A stretch of 64,000 nt of DNA from Kitasatospora viridis (GCF_007829815.1 NZ_VIWT01000006.1:496001-560000), one strand, 5' to 3'; shown: positions 16,749 through 25,478, numbered from the stretch's first letter. Numbers and translations are program-made. The notes: generated by a model from the sequence alone, not told the origin.

Positions 16749-17483
16749 GTGTACTCAGACGCCGACGCCGCCGCGCTGTACGACCTCCTCAACCCGTGGG
16801 ACCCCGGGCAGTGGCCCGGTGACGCCTTCTACGCCGAGCTGATCACCCCCGCCGACGCGGTGCTGGACGTCGGCTGCGGCACCGGTGCGATGCTGCACTG
16901 GGCCCGGGAGCACGGCCACACCGGCCGCCTCGTCGGCCTCGACCCGGACGGTGTGGCCCTCGCCCGGGCCCGGCGCCGCGCCGACGTCGAGTGGGTCGAC
17001 GGCACCGCGGCGACGATGGGCTGGCAGTCCGAGTTCGAACTCGCCGTCATGACCGGCCACGCGTTCCAGTTCCTGCTGGCCGACGACGACATCCGGGCCT
17101 CGCTGCGCGCCGTCCGCGCCGCGCTGCGGGCCGGCGGCCGCTTCGCCTTCGAGAGCAGGCACCCGCAGGCCCGCGCCTGGGAGGCGTGGAACCCGTCGAA
17201 CGGCTCGGAGGTCACCGACGCGGCCGGGCGGGCGCTGCGCGTCTGGCACGAGGTGCAGGGCGTCGCCGACGGGGTGGTCACCTTCACCGGGACGCTCGCC
17301 GATCCCGACGGCACGGTGCTGCGGGTCGACCGCGAGCGGCTGCGCTTCCTCGAAGAGGCGGCGCTGGACGCGCTCCTCGCCGAGGCGGGCTTCGAGGTCG
17401 AGGCCCGCTACGGCGACTGGACCCGCGGACCCGTCACCCCGGACAGCCGAGAGATCGTCACCATCGCCCGCCGACCGTCCTGA
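16749..17483 (+). CDS. Class I SAM-dependent methyltransferase
   Basis: A 244-residue Rossmann-type methyltransferase. Motif I is VLDVGCGTG (about 38-46), an acidic residue ends beta2 (GLDPD), and motif IV/post-motif segments (ELAVMTGHAFQFLL, LRAGGRFAFESRHP) follow in order. The N-terminal YDLLNPW is typical of UbiE/TehB-like small-molecule methyltransferases. It moves a methyl group from S-adenosylmethionine to an unidentified acceptor. The GTG start lies about 7 bases after a plausible -10 box with no ribosome site, so the transcript is probably leaderless. Confidence 0.88.
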   Translation: MYSDADAAALYDLLNPWDPGQWPGDAFYAELITPADAVLDVGCGTGAMLHWAREHGHTGRLVGLDPDGVALARARRRADVEWVDGTAATMGWQSEFELAVMTGHAFQFLLADDDIRASLRAVRAALRAGGRFAFESRHPQARAWEAWNPSNGSEVTDAAGRALRVWHEVQGVADGVVTFTGTLADPDGTVLRVDRERLRFLEEAALDALLAEAGFEVEARYGDWTRGPVTPDSREIVTIARRPS

Positions 17484-17527
17484 CCGCCGGGCGTTCTGAG
17501 CGTCGGGCCGCCCGACCGGTGCCCGCC

Positions 17528-17872
17528 TCAGCCCGTCTCCAGCGCGTCCGCCCGCAGCCGCAGTTCGGCCGCGATGTCGTCCCAGTCCGGCCCGTACAGC
17601 TCCAGGCTCCCGGCGGCCTCCCGGATCAGCGCCGGGTCGTCCGGCCGTTGCAGCAGCACCAGCCGGTAGGCCAGGTGGCGGACCCAGACCGGCAGGTAGC
17701 CGTTGACCGGGGGCGGGCACAGCTCGTGCAGCATGGCGATGATCGTGTCCGCGTCGGCGAAGGTCAGTTCCTCGACGAAGAGGTGCTCGCGGTGGGGCAG
17801 GTCGCAGTCCGGCGTGGGCTGGAACTCGTCGCCGTAGAGGCAGCGGGCGTGCTCCGTCAGGGTGCTGTGCAT
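17528..17872 (-). CDS. Conserved-looking small hypothetical protein
   Basis: A 114-residue, acidic, mainly helical protein with no signal peptide or membrane segment. It has two Cys near the N-terminus and in the CPPP segment, and several Trp/Tyr. No family was recognised. The ATG has only a weak ribosome site. Its codon-position G/C bias matches real genes of the window, and it fills the space between two genes without overlap. Confidence 0.65.
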   Translation of the reverse strand: MHSTLTEHARCLYGDEFQPTPDCDLPHREHLFVEELTFADADTIIAMLHELCPPPVNGYLPVWVRHLAYRLVLLQRPDDPALIREAAGSLELYGPDWDDIAAELRLRADALETG

Positions 17873-17897
17873 GTGCGGAGCCTATGCCGCCCGCCGC

Positions 17898-18101
17898 TCA
17901 GTCCTGCCCGCCCCGCTTCTCGGCGACGGCGAACAGCCCGAGGCCCAGCCCGATCAGCAGCAGGCTGACCAGCACCAAGTGCCCGTCGAGGAAGGCCACC
18001 TGGTGCGTCACGCCCACCCGCCACCCGGTGAACCGGCGCAGCAGACCCAGCCCGCCCTGCACCACGGCGAGGAACCCGACGACCTCCAGCACCTTCTTCA
18101 T
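17898..18101 (-). CDS. Small two-helix membrane protein
   Basis: 67 residues starting MKKVLEVVGFLAVVQGG. There are two hydrophobic segments (about 4-22 and 44-62) joined by a basic loop with RRFTGWRVG, and a charged C-terminus (EKRGGQD). It is probably an integral membrane protein; function unknown. The start is supported by the Lys-rich N-terminus and a GGAAGG about 10 bases upstream. Only 25 bases separate it from the gene it precedes, so the two may form an operon. Confidence 0.6.
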   Translation of the reverse strand: MKKVLEVVGFLAVVQGGLGLLRRFTGWRVGVTHQVAFLDGHLVLVSLLLIGLGLGLFAVAEKRGGQD

Positions 18102-18267
18102 GGCCACCAGCCTTCCGGGGCGGACGCCCGGCCACCATCGGCCGGGCGGCCGTGTTGTGCCGCCGAAGGTCGCTGTGGCGCCCGGGTCGGCCAGCCGAAA
18201 GTCGGTACCGTCCCGACTCAGGTCGAGCGCACGGTCCGCGCGGCACCGTCGGCGACCTGGGCCTGCG

Positions 18268-18273
18268 TACATT
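18268..18273 (+). promoter_or_regulatory. -10 box of a probably leaderless kinase gene
   Basis: TACATT fits TANNNT and ends 8 bases before the GTG at 18282. No ribosome site lies between, so transcription probably begins at or beside the start codon. A -35 box is not obvious. Confidence 0.4.
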
Positions 18274-18281
18274 TGACCCCC

Positions 18282-19517
18282 GTGAGAGATGAGACGACCG
18301 CCGCCCGCCCCAGGCGGCGTTGGTGGCTGCCGGCGGCCCTCGCCGACGAGTTCGAGCCCGACCCGGCCCGCCCCGGGCGGGTCAGGCGCACCACGCGCGA
18401 CTGGGTCGTGGACGTCTGCTGCTTCCTGGTGGTCTGCCTGTTCGCCGCCGCGGACGCCGCCTCGGTGGGCAGGGAGCACGACCTGCCGGGCTGGTTCGCC
18501 GTGCTCGACCAGGTGCTCGGCTGGCTGGCCTGCGGCGCGGTCTGGCTGCGGCGGCGCTGGCCGCTCGGGCTGGCCGTGGCGGTCGTCGCGGTCGGCACCG
18601 TCTCCAACACGGCGGGCGGGGCGGTGCTGGTCGTCCTGTTCAGCCTCGCGGTGCACCGGCCGTTCCGGTACGTCGCCTGGGTGGGCGGGGCCCAACTGGC
18701 CCTGATCCCGCTCTTCTACTGGCTCCGCCCCGACCCCGGCACGTCGTTCGGCGCCTCCGTCGCCTTCGGCCTGATCCTGATCCTCTCCGTCATCGGCTGG
18801 GGCATGTTCGTGCGGGCCAAGCGCGAGCTGGTGCGCAGCCTGCGCGACCGGGCCCGGCGGGCCGAGACCGAGGCGCGGCTGCGCGCCGCCCAGGCCCAGC
18901 GCGCGGCCCGCGAGGAGATCGCCCGCGAGATGCACGACGTGCTGGCGCACCGGCTGACCCTGCTCAGCGTGCACGCGGGCGCCCTGGAGTTCCGCCCCGA
19001 CGCGCCCCGGGCGGACGTCGCCCGGGCGGCCGGCGTGATCCGGGCCAGCGCGCACGAGGCGCTGCAGGACCTGCGGGAGATCATCGGCGTGCTGCGCACC
19101 GGCGGCGACGAGGAGGCCGGGCGCCCCCAACCCACCCTCGCCGCGCTCCCGGAGCTGGTCGCCGAGTGCCGCGCCGCCGGCATGCGGGTGGAGCTGGACC
19201 AGCAGGTCGCCGACCCGGAGCGGGCCCCCGCCGGGCTCGGCCGCACCGCGTACCGGATCGCCCAGGAGGCGCTGACCAACGCGCGCAAGCACGCCCCCGG
19301 CGCGCTGGTCACGGTCACGCTCACCGGCGCGCCCGGCGGCGACCTCACCCTCGCCGTGTGCAACCCGGCCCCGCCCGGGGAGGTGCCGGAGGTGCCCGGC
19401 TCCGGCCAGGGGCTGATCGGCCTCGGCGAGCGGGCGCTGCTGGCCGGCGGCACGCTGCTCTCCGGTCCGACCGACGACGGCGGCTTCGAGGTGTTCGCCC
19501 GGCTGCCCTGGGCCTGA
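18282..19517 (+). CDS. Sensor histidine kinase, NarL/DesK type (system 2)
   Basis: A 411-residue membrane kinase. Four to five hydrophobic segments occupy about 45-185, a helical linker with RAKRELVRSLRDRARRAETEA follows, then the phosphoacceptor motif REMHDVLAHR with His218, and HATPase_c with EALTNARKHAPG and the late GQGLIGLGERALLAGG. The first acidic box reads VCNPAPPGE rather than the usual DDG, a divergent G1 region worth noting. The GTG start immediately follows a -10-like TACATT. It is followed after 92 bases by its response regulator; a 17-base tandem repeat lies between. Confidence 0.88.
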   Translation: MRDETTAARPRRRWWLPAALADEFEPDPARPGRVRRTTRDWVVDVCCFLVVCLFAAADAASVGREHDLPGWFAVLDQVLGWLACGAVWLRRRWPLGLAVAVVAVGTVSNTAGGAVLVVLFSLAVHRPFRYVAWVGGAQLALIPLFYWLRPDPGTSFGASVAFGLILILSVIGWGMFVRAKRELVRSLRDRARRAETEARLRAAQAQRAAREEIAREMHDVLAHRLTLLSVHAGALEFRPDAPRADVARAAGVIRASAHEALQDLREIIGVLRTGGDEEAGRPQPTLAALPELVAECRAAGMRVELDQQVADPERAPAGLGRTAYRIAQEALTNARKHAPGALVTVTLTGAPGGDLTLAVCNPAPPGEVPEVPGSGQGLIGLGERALLAGGTLLSGPTDDGGFEVFARLPWA

Positions 19518-19557
19518 CGGCCCGTTGGGCCTGACGGCCCGTTGGGTCTGACGGGCC
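19511..19557. repeat. 17-base tandem repeat at the kinase stop codon
   Basis: GGCCTGACGGCCCGTTG occurs twice in a row (19511-19527, 19528-19544) and partly a third time. The first copy contains the TGA stop. GGCCCGT and ACGGGCC copies can pair, so the array may also fold as a hairpin between kinase and regulator genes. Confidence 0.6.
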
Positions 19558-19609
19558 TCAGTGCCGCGACCGTGCGGCCCCGACCTGCCGGTGTGGTTGG
19601 CTGGGCGCC

Positions 19610-20281
19610 ATGACTGCGATCCGACTGCTCCTCGTCGACGACGACCCGCTGGTGCGCGCCGGGCTGCGCCTGATGATGGGCGGCGCCGGGGACATCGAGG
19701 TGGTCGGCGAGGCGGCCGACGGCGCCGAGGTCGAGGACCTGGTGGACCGCACCCGGCCGGACGTGGTCTTCATGGACGTCCGGATGCCCGGCGTCGACGG
19801 CCTGACCGCCACCGAGCGGCTGCGCACCCGCCCCGACGCACCGCAGGTGGTGCTGCTCACCACCTTCCACGCCGACGAACTGGTGCTGCGGGCGCTGCGC
19901 GCGGGCGCCGCCGGGTTCGTCCTCAAGGACACCCCGCCGCAGGAGATCGTCGAGGCGGTGCGCCGGGTCGCGGCCGGCGACCCGGTGCTCTCACCGACCG
20001 TCACCCGCCAGCTGATCCGCCACGCCGCCGGCGCCGGCCCCGACGACCGGCGCGCCCGCGCCCGGCAGCGCCTCGCCGCCCTCAGCGAGCGCGAACGCGA
20101 GGTGGCCGTCCGGGTCGGCCGCGGCCTGGCCAACGCCCAGATCGCCGCGGAACTCTTCATGAGCCTGGCCACCGTCAAGGCGCACGTCTCCGGCATCCTC
20201 GCCAAGCTCCAGCTGAACAACCGCGTGCAGATCGCGCTGCTCGCCCACGACGCGGGCCTGCTGGACGAGGAGGCCCGGTAG
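19610..20281 (+). CDS. LuxR/NarL-family response regulator (system 2)
   Basis: A 223-residue regulator. The receiver has DDD at 10-12, phosphoacceptor Asp56 in VVFMDVRMPG, the conserved Thr in LLTTFH and Lys in LKDTPP. The LuxR-type DNA-binding domain (about 150-215) contains LSEREREVAVRVGRG and SLATVKAHVSGILAKL. It is the partner of the kinase upstream. No strong ribosome site precedes the ATG. The separation by a repeat array, rather than overlap, suggests that its expression may be set partly apart from that of the kinase. Confidence 0.92.
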   Translation: MTAIRLLLVDDDPLVRAGLRLMMGGAGDIEVVGEAADGAEVEDLVDRTRPDVVFMDVRMPGVDGLTATERLRTRPDAPQVVLLTTFHADELVLRALRAGAAGFVLKDTPPQEIVEAVRRVAAGDPVLSPTVTRQLIRHAAGAGPDDRRARARQRLAALSEREREVAVRVGRGLANAQIAAELFMSLATVKAHVSGILAKLQLNNRVQIALLAHDAGLLDEEAR

Positions 20282-20284
20282 CCG

Positions 20285-20911
20285 ATGACCCGTCAAGGCG
20301 GCGGCAGGACGGGGGCGATGGCAACCGACCCCGCCGAACCGATCCGGGTGGCGACCGGGCTGGTGGTCCTGGTCGGGCCGCCGGCCTCCGGCAAGACCAG
20401 CTTCGTCCGGGCCCTGATCGAGCGTCGGCAGATCGATCCGGGCGCGGTCTCCTCCAGCGACGAGATCCGGGCGGAGCTGGCCGCCGGCCCGCCCTCCGAC
20501 GCGGCGGACGCGCGGATCTTCGCGGAGCGCGACCGGCGGCTCGCCGCCCGGCTCGCCGACGGCCGGACCGCGATCGCCGAATCCACCAACGTCACCCCGC
20601 AGGCGCGCGCCCGGCTGATCGCCCTCGCCCGGCGGTTCGCCGCCCCCGTGACGGCGCTGCGCTTCGAGCCGGACCTCGGTGTGCTGCTCCGCCAGCACGC
20701 CGAGCGGGGCCGCACCGACCTCACGGGAGAGGAGGTTCGCGCCTACGCCGAGCTGATGGCCCGTCACGCCGGACCGGGCCGGTTGCGCGCGGAGGGCGCG
20801 AGCGCCGTGCACGACGTGCCCGGCAGCCGACAGGGCAGCACGCCCGCCCAGGCGGCGGCCCGCTTCTCGTTCGGTACGGGCGGCGGGTTCGGCGCGGGCG
20901 CCACCCGCTGA
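20285..20911 (+). CDS. P-loop kinase-like ATPase
   Basis: 208 residues. A Walker A motif GPPASGKTS is at about 31-39, a downstream SSSDEIRAEL helix and a DGRTAIAESTNVTPQAR segment resemble the predicted-kinase family related to the kinase domain of T4 polynucleotide kinase. The last 45 residues are low-complexity and Gly/Ala-rich. It probably phosphorylates a small molecule or nucleic acid end; the substrate is unknown. ATG at 20285 has GGAGG at 20269-20273; ATG at 20318 is an alternative that would place the domain closer to the N-terminus. It follows the regulator gene by 3 bases. Confidence 0.78.
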   Translation: MTRQGGGRTGAMATDPAEPIRVATGLVVLVGPPASGKTSFVRALIERRQIDPGAVSSSDEIRAELAAGPPSDAADARIFAERDRRLAARLADGRTAIAESTNVTPQARARLIALARRFAAPVTALRFEPDLGVLLRQHAERGRTDLTGEEVRAYAELMARHAGPGRLRAEGASAVHDVPGSRQGSTPAQAAARFSFGTGGGFGAGATR

Positions 20912-20971
20912 CGGCTCGGGCGCGCGCGGCTGGCAGGCTTGGACCCTTCACCAAGACGACCCGGGAGACCG

Positions 20972-21886
20972 ATGAGCAGCCACGATGCCGCGCCCGCCTG
21001 GCGGGCCGCCGGGCTCAGCTGGAGCTCGGGGCAGGCGGAGCTGAAGTGGCGCGGTCCCGCCGGGCAGGAGCGCCGCAGCCCGCTGCCCGTCGGGGCCGAG
21101 CTGGCGCTGCTGGTCGGGGCGCAGCGCCGCTGCACCGGGCTGTGGCGCTCCGGGCGCCGGCTGCCCTGCCCGTTCGGCGCCGAGGTGGCGCCCGACTCCC
21201 GGGCCGCCGTCTGCCCGGCCTGCGAACGGGCCGGGCGGGCGCACTCGGTCGCCACCGACACCGCGCTGGACGACCCGCGCGAGTTCGCCGTCTACCTCGC
21301 CCACCACGGCAGCGCGGGCCTGAAGGTCGGCATCACCGCCGTCCAGCGGGGCACGGCCCGGCTGCTCGAACAGGGCGCGCTGGCCTCGCTGCTGCTGGTC
21401 AGCTGCCGCCTGCCCGCTGCCCGGCGCACCGAGACGCTGCTGAGCACCGTGCTCGGGGTGCCGGAGCGGATCTCCACCCCGGCCAAGCGGCGCGCCCGGT
21501 TGCGCCCGGCCCCGCCCGTGCAGCGCGCCGCCGACCTGCTGGACGCGGCCGGGCGGGCCGGGGCGATCGCCCGGCCGGCGGACGGCGTGCCGACCGGCGC
21601 GGGCCCGGCCGACCACACCGCGGACTACGGCCTGCCGGCCGGCGGGCTGCGGCCGGTCGCCGCCGTACTGCCGCTGACGCCGGGTCAGGTGCTGGCCGGT
21701 CAGGTGCTCTGCCGGATCGGCCCGGACGTCTACCTCGGCACGGCGGCGGGCCCGGTGCTGCTCGACTCCCGACTGCTGTCCGGCTGGGCGCTCGTCCGCG
21801 CGGCCGCCGACGCGGCACCGTCGGTCGGCCTGGCGCCGATCGATCGGGAACTCGACCAGGAGGAGGAGCAGGACGCGCTCTTCTGA
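20972..21886 (+). CDS. DUF2797-family protein
   Basis: A 304-residue protein matching the DUF2797 pattern: an RRCTGL segment, a Cys pair in RLPCPFGAEVAP followed by VCPACERAG (a likely zinc site made by CPF and CPxC), then VYLAHHGSAGLKVGITAVQRG and a Leu/Glu-rich LLEQGA segment. The KVGIT stretch resembles GIY-YIG-like cores. Function is undetermined in the family as known to me. The ATG at 20972 has CGGGAG upstream; a TTG at 20939 is in frame but less likely. The C-terminus is acidic (EEEQD). Confidence 0.75.
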   Translation: MSSHDAAPAWRAAGLSWSSGQAELKWRGPAGQERRSPLPVGAELALLVGAQRRCTGLWRSGRRLPCPFGAEVAPDSRAAVCPACERAGRAHSVATDTALDDPREFAVYLAHHGSAGLKVGITAVQRGTARLLEQGALASLLLVSCRLPAARRTETLLSTVLGVPERISTPAKRRARLRPAPPVQRAADLLDAAGRAGAIARPADGVPTGAGPADHTADYGLPAGGLRPVAAVLPLTPGQVLAGQVLCRIGPDVYLGTAAGPVLLDSRLLSGWALVRAAADAAPSVGLAPIDRELDQEEEQDALF

Positions 21887-21921
21887 GCCGGGTGAGCCGA
21901 CAGTTGGGGTACGGTCGGGCG

Positions 21922-22563
21922 ATGACGGACGACCTTCCCGCCGGTGGCGTCGTGATCGACTCCGCCGAGCTGACTGCCCGTTGGGCCCGCGCCTGGCAAC
22001 CCGAGCAGGCCGCGCTGCGGTTGCGCGGGGTCGAGGCGCCCTGGTGCGTCGCGGCCGGCTGGGCGCTGGACCTGTTCCGCGGGGCGCGGACCCGGCCGCA
22101 CGGCGACCTGGAGATCGCGGTGCCCGCGGCGCTGTTCCCGCGGATCCGCGAGCGCTTCCCCGAGTACGAGTTCGACGCGATCGGCTCGGGCCGGGTCTGG
22201 ACGGGCACGGCGGCCCCGGCCATGGCGGCCACCCACCAGACCTGGCTGCGCGACCCGGGCACCGGCGACTACCTGCTCGACGTGTTCCGCGAGCCGCACC
22301 AGGGCGACACCTGGATCTGCCGACGGGACCCCGCCATCCGCGCGCCGTACGAGTCGGTCATCGAGCGCACGGCCGACGGCATCCCCTACCTCGCCCCCGA
22401 AGTGGTGCTGCTCTTCAAGGCGAAGTCGGCCCGGCCCAAGGACCGGGCCGACTTCGCCGGCACGCTGCCGCTGCTCGGCCCCGAGCGGCGGGCCCGGCTG
22501 AGCGGCTGGCTGGAGCAAGTGCACCCCGGCCACCCGTGGCTGACGGAGCTTCAGCCCGGGTAG
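21922..22563 (+). CDS. Nucleotidyltransferase-fold protein related to aminoglycoside adenylyltransferases
   Basis: 213 residues. The GWALDLFRG...RPHGDLEIAV segment matches the active-site region of the aminoglycoside-2''-adenylyltransferase-like family, in which a Gly-Ser-type GGW motif is followed by two acidic residues. Here one position usually acidic in RPHxDLE is Gly, so the metal site may be altered (only D and E of DLE are seen). It may not inactivate drugs. TACGGT at 21910-21915 is a possible -10 box and the ATG has no ribosome site, consistent with a leaderless mRNA. Its last 13 bases overlap the convergent gene. Confidence 0.7.
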   Translation: MTDDLPAGGVVIDSAELTARWARAWQPEQAALRLRGVEAPWCVAAGWALDLFRGARTRPHGDLEIAVPAALFPRIRERFPEYEFDAIGSGRVWTGTAAPAMAATHQTWLRDPGTGDYLLDVFREPHQGDTWICRRDPAIRAPYESVIERTADGIPYLAPEVVLLFKAKSARPKDRADFAGTLPLLGPERRARLSGWLEQVHPGHPWLTELQPG

Positions 22564-23309
22564 CGGAGCGGGGCGACCCGGGTGAGCTCGGTCCAGCGGG
22601 CCAGCTGCTCCGCATGGCTGCCGCTCGCCGTCGCGCGGGCGACGGCCTCGGCGGGCTCCGACTGCGGCAGGACCGGCGCGCCGCCCCGGGTCAGCAAGAC
22701 GAGTGGCCAGGCCGGCTGGCCGTCGTCGCCGCCGGGCTCGGCGCCGTCGAAGGCGTGCCACTCCCACGCCGCGTCGAACCGCCAGGCCCGCCCGGCCCGG
22801 TCGGCGAGTTCGTCGCCCGGTTCGAGGAAGGCGTAGGGCCGCAGGAGCAGGTCCAGCCGCAGTGGCTCGCCGCCCGCCGGGTCGATCGGGAACCCCTGGT
22901 CCTCGTCCTCCGGCTGCTCCGCCTCGCCCTGCGCCAGCAGCGTGACGTAGCAGGCGGGCCGGGGCAGCATGCCGGTCTCCAGCGGCGGATCGAAGTGGTC
23001 GACGCGGAGCACGTGCACCACCGTCGGCGCCAGGCCCACCCGGCAGGCGTCGCCCGCGCGCAGCTCCTGCACCGGCGGCTCGCAGCCGTAGTGGAGGCGG
23101 CCCCAGTCCAGGCTGCCGGGGAGCGCGATCGCGAAGTCGCCGTTCCACCGGATCGAGTCCACCGCCGGGTCCACCACGAGCCACGGCCAGCGCACGGACA
23201 GGTAGTGCGGGCCGACCTTGGTCACCGTCGTCGCGGTGAACGGGCACTCCAGCAGCAGCACGTCACCCGCCCGGAACTCCCCGGTCCCGCCCCCGCAGTG
23301 ATCGTCCAC
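22551..23309 (-). CDS. Hypothetical protein, acidic, possibly two-domain
   Basis: About 252 residues from a GTG with GAGGAGGAC ideally placed upstream, which decides the start over longer in-frame options at 23351 and 23354. It has Trp-rich beta-strand segments (RWPWLVVDPAVDSIRW, DWGRLHYGCEPP) in the N-terminal half and an acidic PEDEDQGFPIDP stretch in the middle. There is no signal peptide or membrane segment. No family was recognised. It overlaps the 3' end of the nucleotidyltransferase gene by 13 bases. Confidence 0.65.
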   Translation of the reverse strand: MDDHCGGGTGEFRAGDVLLLECPFTATTVTKVGPHYLSVRWPWLVVDPAVDSIRWNGDFAIALPGSLDWGRLHYGCEPPVQELRAGDACRVGLAPTVVHVLRVDHFDPPLETGMLPRPACYVTLLAQGEAEQPEDEDQGFPIDPAGGEPLRLDLLLRPYAFLEPGDELADRAGRAWRFDAAWEWHAFDGAEPGGDDGQPAWPLVLLTRGGAPVLPQSEPAEAVARATASGSHAEQLARWTELTRVAPLRYPG

Positions 23310-23391
23310 GCTGTCCTCCTCGGTCGTCCGGGTGATGGTCCGGGCGATCATCACAGACGGGACGGACAGACCGGCCCCCGGGCCCTGCCGG

Positions 23392-24414
23392 TCAGCGCCG
23401 GCGGCGCAGCGCCGGGTCGAGCAGGGCGGGCGGGGTGTCGAACTTCTCCTGCGGGGCGAGGTCGGTGCCGGGGGCGACGATCGCGTCGACGGCGTCCAGC
23501 ACGTCGGCGGGGAGCACGGTGTCGGCGGCGGCGAGCTGGGCGTGCAGGTGCTCGGTGGTGCGCGGCCCGATCAGCGCGCTGGTCACGGCGGGGTGCGCGG
23601 TGACGAAGCCGAGGGCGAGCTGGATCATCGTCAGGCCGGCCTGCTCGGCCACCCCGGCGAGCCGCTCGACGGCGTCCAGCCGCGCCTGGTTGGCGGGGCG
23701 GGTGAGGTCGAAGCGCTCCGGCAGCAGCGCCGCGCGGTGGGTGTCGGGCCGCCGGTCGGCGCGGATCGCGCCGGAGAGCCAGCCCGAGGCCAGCGGGCTC
23801 CAGACCAGCACGCCGAGGCCGTACTCCTCGGCCACCGGCAGCACGTGGGCCTCGGCGCCGCGCTGCAGGATCGAGTAGCTGGGCTGCTCGGTGGTGAAGC
23901 GGCCCAGCCGGTGCTCGCGGGCGGCCCACTGGGCCTGCACGATGCGGTGGGCGGGGTAGGTGGAGGAGCCGAAGGAGCGGATCTTCCCGGCGCGCTGGAG
24001 GTCGGTCAGCGCAGCGAGGGTCTCCTCGTCGTCGGTGCCCGGGTCCCAGCGGTGGATCTGGTAGAGGTCGACGTGGTCCACGCCGAGCCGGCGCAGGCTG
24101 GCGTCCAGCGCGGTGACCAGCCAGCGGCGGGAGGCGCCCCGGTGGTTGCGCTCCTCGCCGATCGGCAGGCCGGCCTTGGTGGCCAGCACCAGGTCGTCCC
24201 GGCGGCCGGCGATGGCCTTGCCGACCATCTCCTCGGACACGCCGGCGCCGTACATGTCGGCGGTGTCGATCAGGTTGATCCCGGCCGCCAGCGCGGCGTC
24301 GACGATCGCGGTGGCCTCCTGCTGGGTGGTGCGCCCGATCGGGCCGAAGTTCATCGTGCCCAGCGCGAGCGAGCTGACCTGCACGCCGGTGCGGCCCAAA
24401 GTGCGGTACTGCAT
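23392..24414 (-). CDS. Aldo/keto reductase
   Basis: A 340-residue (beta/alpha)8 NADPH-dependent oxidoreductase. The catalytic tetrad is complete: Asp50, Tyr55 (IDTADMYG), Lys80 (LATKAG) and His121 (YQIHRWD). The C-terminal cofactor region has SALIGPRTTEHL. It probably reduces aldehydes or ketones in the cytoplasm. GGAG 8 bases before the ATG supports the start. It sits 52 bases downstream of the alpha/beta hydrolase gene on the same strand, so both probably belong to the operon controlled by the divergent TetR regulator. Confidence 0.92.
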   Translation of the reverse strand: MQYRTLGRTGVQVSSLALGTMNFGPIGRTTQQEATAIVDAALAAGINLIDTADMYGAGVSEEMVGKAIAGRRDDLVLATKAGLPIGEERNHRGASRRWLVTALDASLRRLGVDHVDLYQIHRWDPGTDDEETLAALTDLQRAGKIRSFGSSTYPAHRIVQAQWAAREHRLGRFTTEQPSYSILQRGAEAHVLPVAEEYGLGVLVWSPLASGWLSGAIRADRRPDTHRAALLPERFDLTRPANQARLDAVERLAGVAEQAGLTMIQLALGFVTAHPAVTSALIGPRTTEHLHAQLAAADTVLPADVLDAVDAIVAPGTDLAPQEKFDTPPALLDPALRRRR

Positions 24415-24466
24415 GGGTGGTTCTCCGATCCTGGTGGTGCGTCTGGTGGGGCGTCAGGTGGTGGGG

Positions 24467-25417
24467 CTACTTGGCGTCGACGCGGCCGACGGGGTGCGGT
24501 TCGGCGGCCAGCGCCGCGCACGCCGCCGGCCAGGAGTTGTCGTCCGGGTCGAGCGCGGTGCGCAGGTAGGCGGTGGTGAACCGGCGGACGTCGGCGACGC
24601 GGGCGGGGTCCTCGTCGGTGGTCTCGGCGACGTCGTAGCCGGAGATCCCGCCGAGCCCGTGCTCCGCGCCGAACAGGGTGAGCAGGCTCTTCGGGCCGGG
24701 GGAGAGGGTGTACGGGTCGGTGTGCCAGCTCGGGCCACTGACCGTCAGGTGCGCGGAGGCGTCCCGGTCCCCGACCACCACGAGGGCGGGCGTGCTCATG
24801 GTGGAGAAGTCGGTGGTCAGGAAGAACGGGTACCGCTCGGCGGTGGCGGCGGTCAGCGCGTCGCCGCCGCGCCCGGGGGCGGCGAGCAGCACGCCCGCCT
24901 TGATGCGCGGATCGGCGAGGTCCGCCTCGCTCCCGTCGTCGGGGTCGGTGAGCCGGGCGCCCAGCAGCAGGCTCGCGGTGTGGCCGCCCATCGAGTGCCC
25001 GGCCACGGCGACCCGCTCCGGGTCGAGGCGCCCGTCGAACCCGGGCAGGGCGGCGCGGACCTCGTCGAGCCGGTCGAGCACGCGGGTCATGTCCTGGGCC
25101 CGGGAGCGCCAGTGCAGCGGTGCGCCGGGGGTGTCGGCGGGCAGGTGCAGCGTGCGCGAGTCGAGGTGGGTCGGTTGGACGACGGCGAAGCCGTGCGCGG
25201 CCCAGTGCTCGGCGAGCGGGGCGTAGCCGTGCAGCGAGGAGAGGTGGTGGGAGGGGCCGTGCCCGTGCGAGAGCAGCACGACCGGCAGGTCGCCCCCGCC
25301 GACGGGGACGGAGACGCGCAGCCGCAGGTCGACGGCGCGGTCGGGGGTCGGCAGCACGATCGGGGCGAGGGACAGGACGGTGCGGGCGTGCGGGGTTCGG
25401 GGCGTAGGGGTGCGCAT
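24467..25417 (-). CDS. Alpha/beta hydrolase (chlorophyllase/PAF-acetylhydrolase-like)
   Basis: 316 residues. The oxyanion region is LLSHGHGPS, the nucleophile elbow GHSMGG has Ser (about 143), an Asp follows in VVGDRDAS (about 219), and a His lies in GAEHGLGG (about 255), giving a full triad. No signal peptide is seen. Such enzymes cleave esters or lactones. GAGGG precedes the ATG. It is divergent from the TetR gene and first in the probable operon with the aldo/keto reductase; the two enzymes could act on the ligand sensed by TetR. Confidence 0.88.
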   Translation of the reverse strand: MRTPTPRTPHARTVLSLAPIVLPTPDRAVDLRLRVSVPVGGGDLPVVLLSHGHGPSHHLSSLHGYAPLAEHWAAHGFAVVQPTHLDSRTLHLPADTPGAPLHWRSRAQDMTRVLDRLDEVRAALPGFDGRLDPERVAVAGHSMGGHTASLLLGARLTDPDDGSEADLADPRIKAGVLLAAPGRGGDALTAATAERYPFFLTTDFSTMSTPALVVVGDRDASAHLTVSGPSWHTDPYTLSPGPKSLLTLFGAEHGLGGISGYDVAETTDEDPARVADVRRFTTAYLRTALDPDDNSWPAACAALAAEPHPVGRVDAK

Positions 25418-25446
25418 GGCGATGCCCTCTTCGAGTAGAGTCGAAG

Positions 25447-25461
25447 CGGAACGATGTTCCG
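25447..25461. promoter_or_regulatory. TetR operator 1
   Basis: CGGAAC-GAT-GTTCCG is a perfect inverted repeat in the 118-base divergent region. It shares its arms with operator 2; their centres are 33 bases apart, about three helical turns, so two dimers could bind the same face. Confidence 0.7.
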
Positions 25462-25478
25462 TTAACGCTTCCGACGAT

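Noticed and set aside
16676..16842. ATG with GGAGGGG upstream as the start of a small gene
   Set aside because: The frame overlaps the methyltransferase gene out of phase, and its product has no features; the site coincides with a GACG-CGTC palindrome instead.
19561..21921. Plus-strand open frame running through the response regulator, P-loop kinase and DUF2797 genes
   Set aside because: It is out of phase with three well-supported genes, and its product is Arg/Pro-rich; the real gene in this frame begins at 21922.
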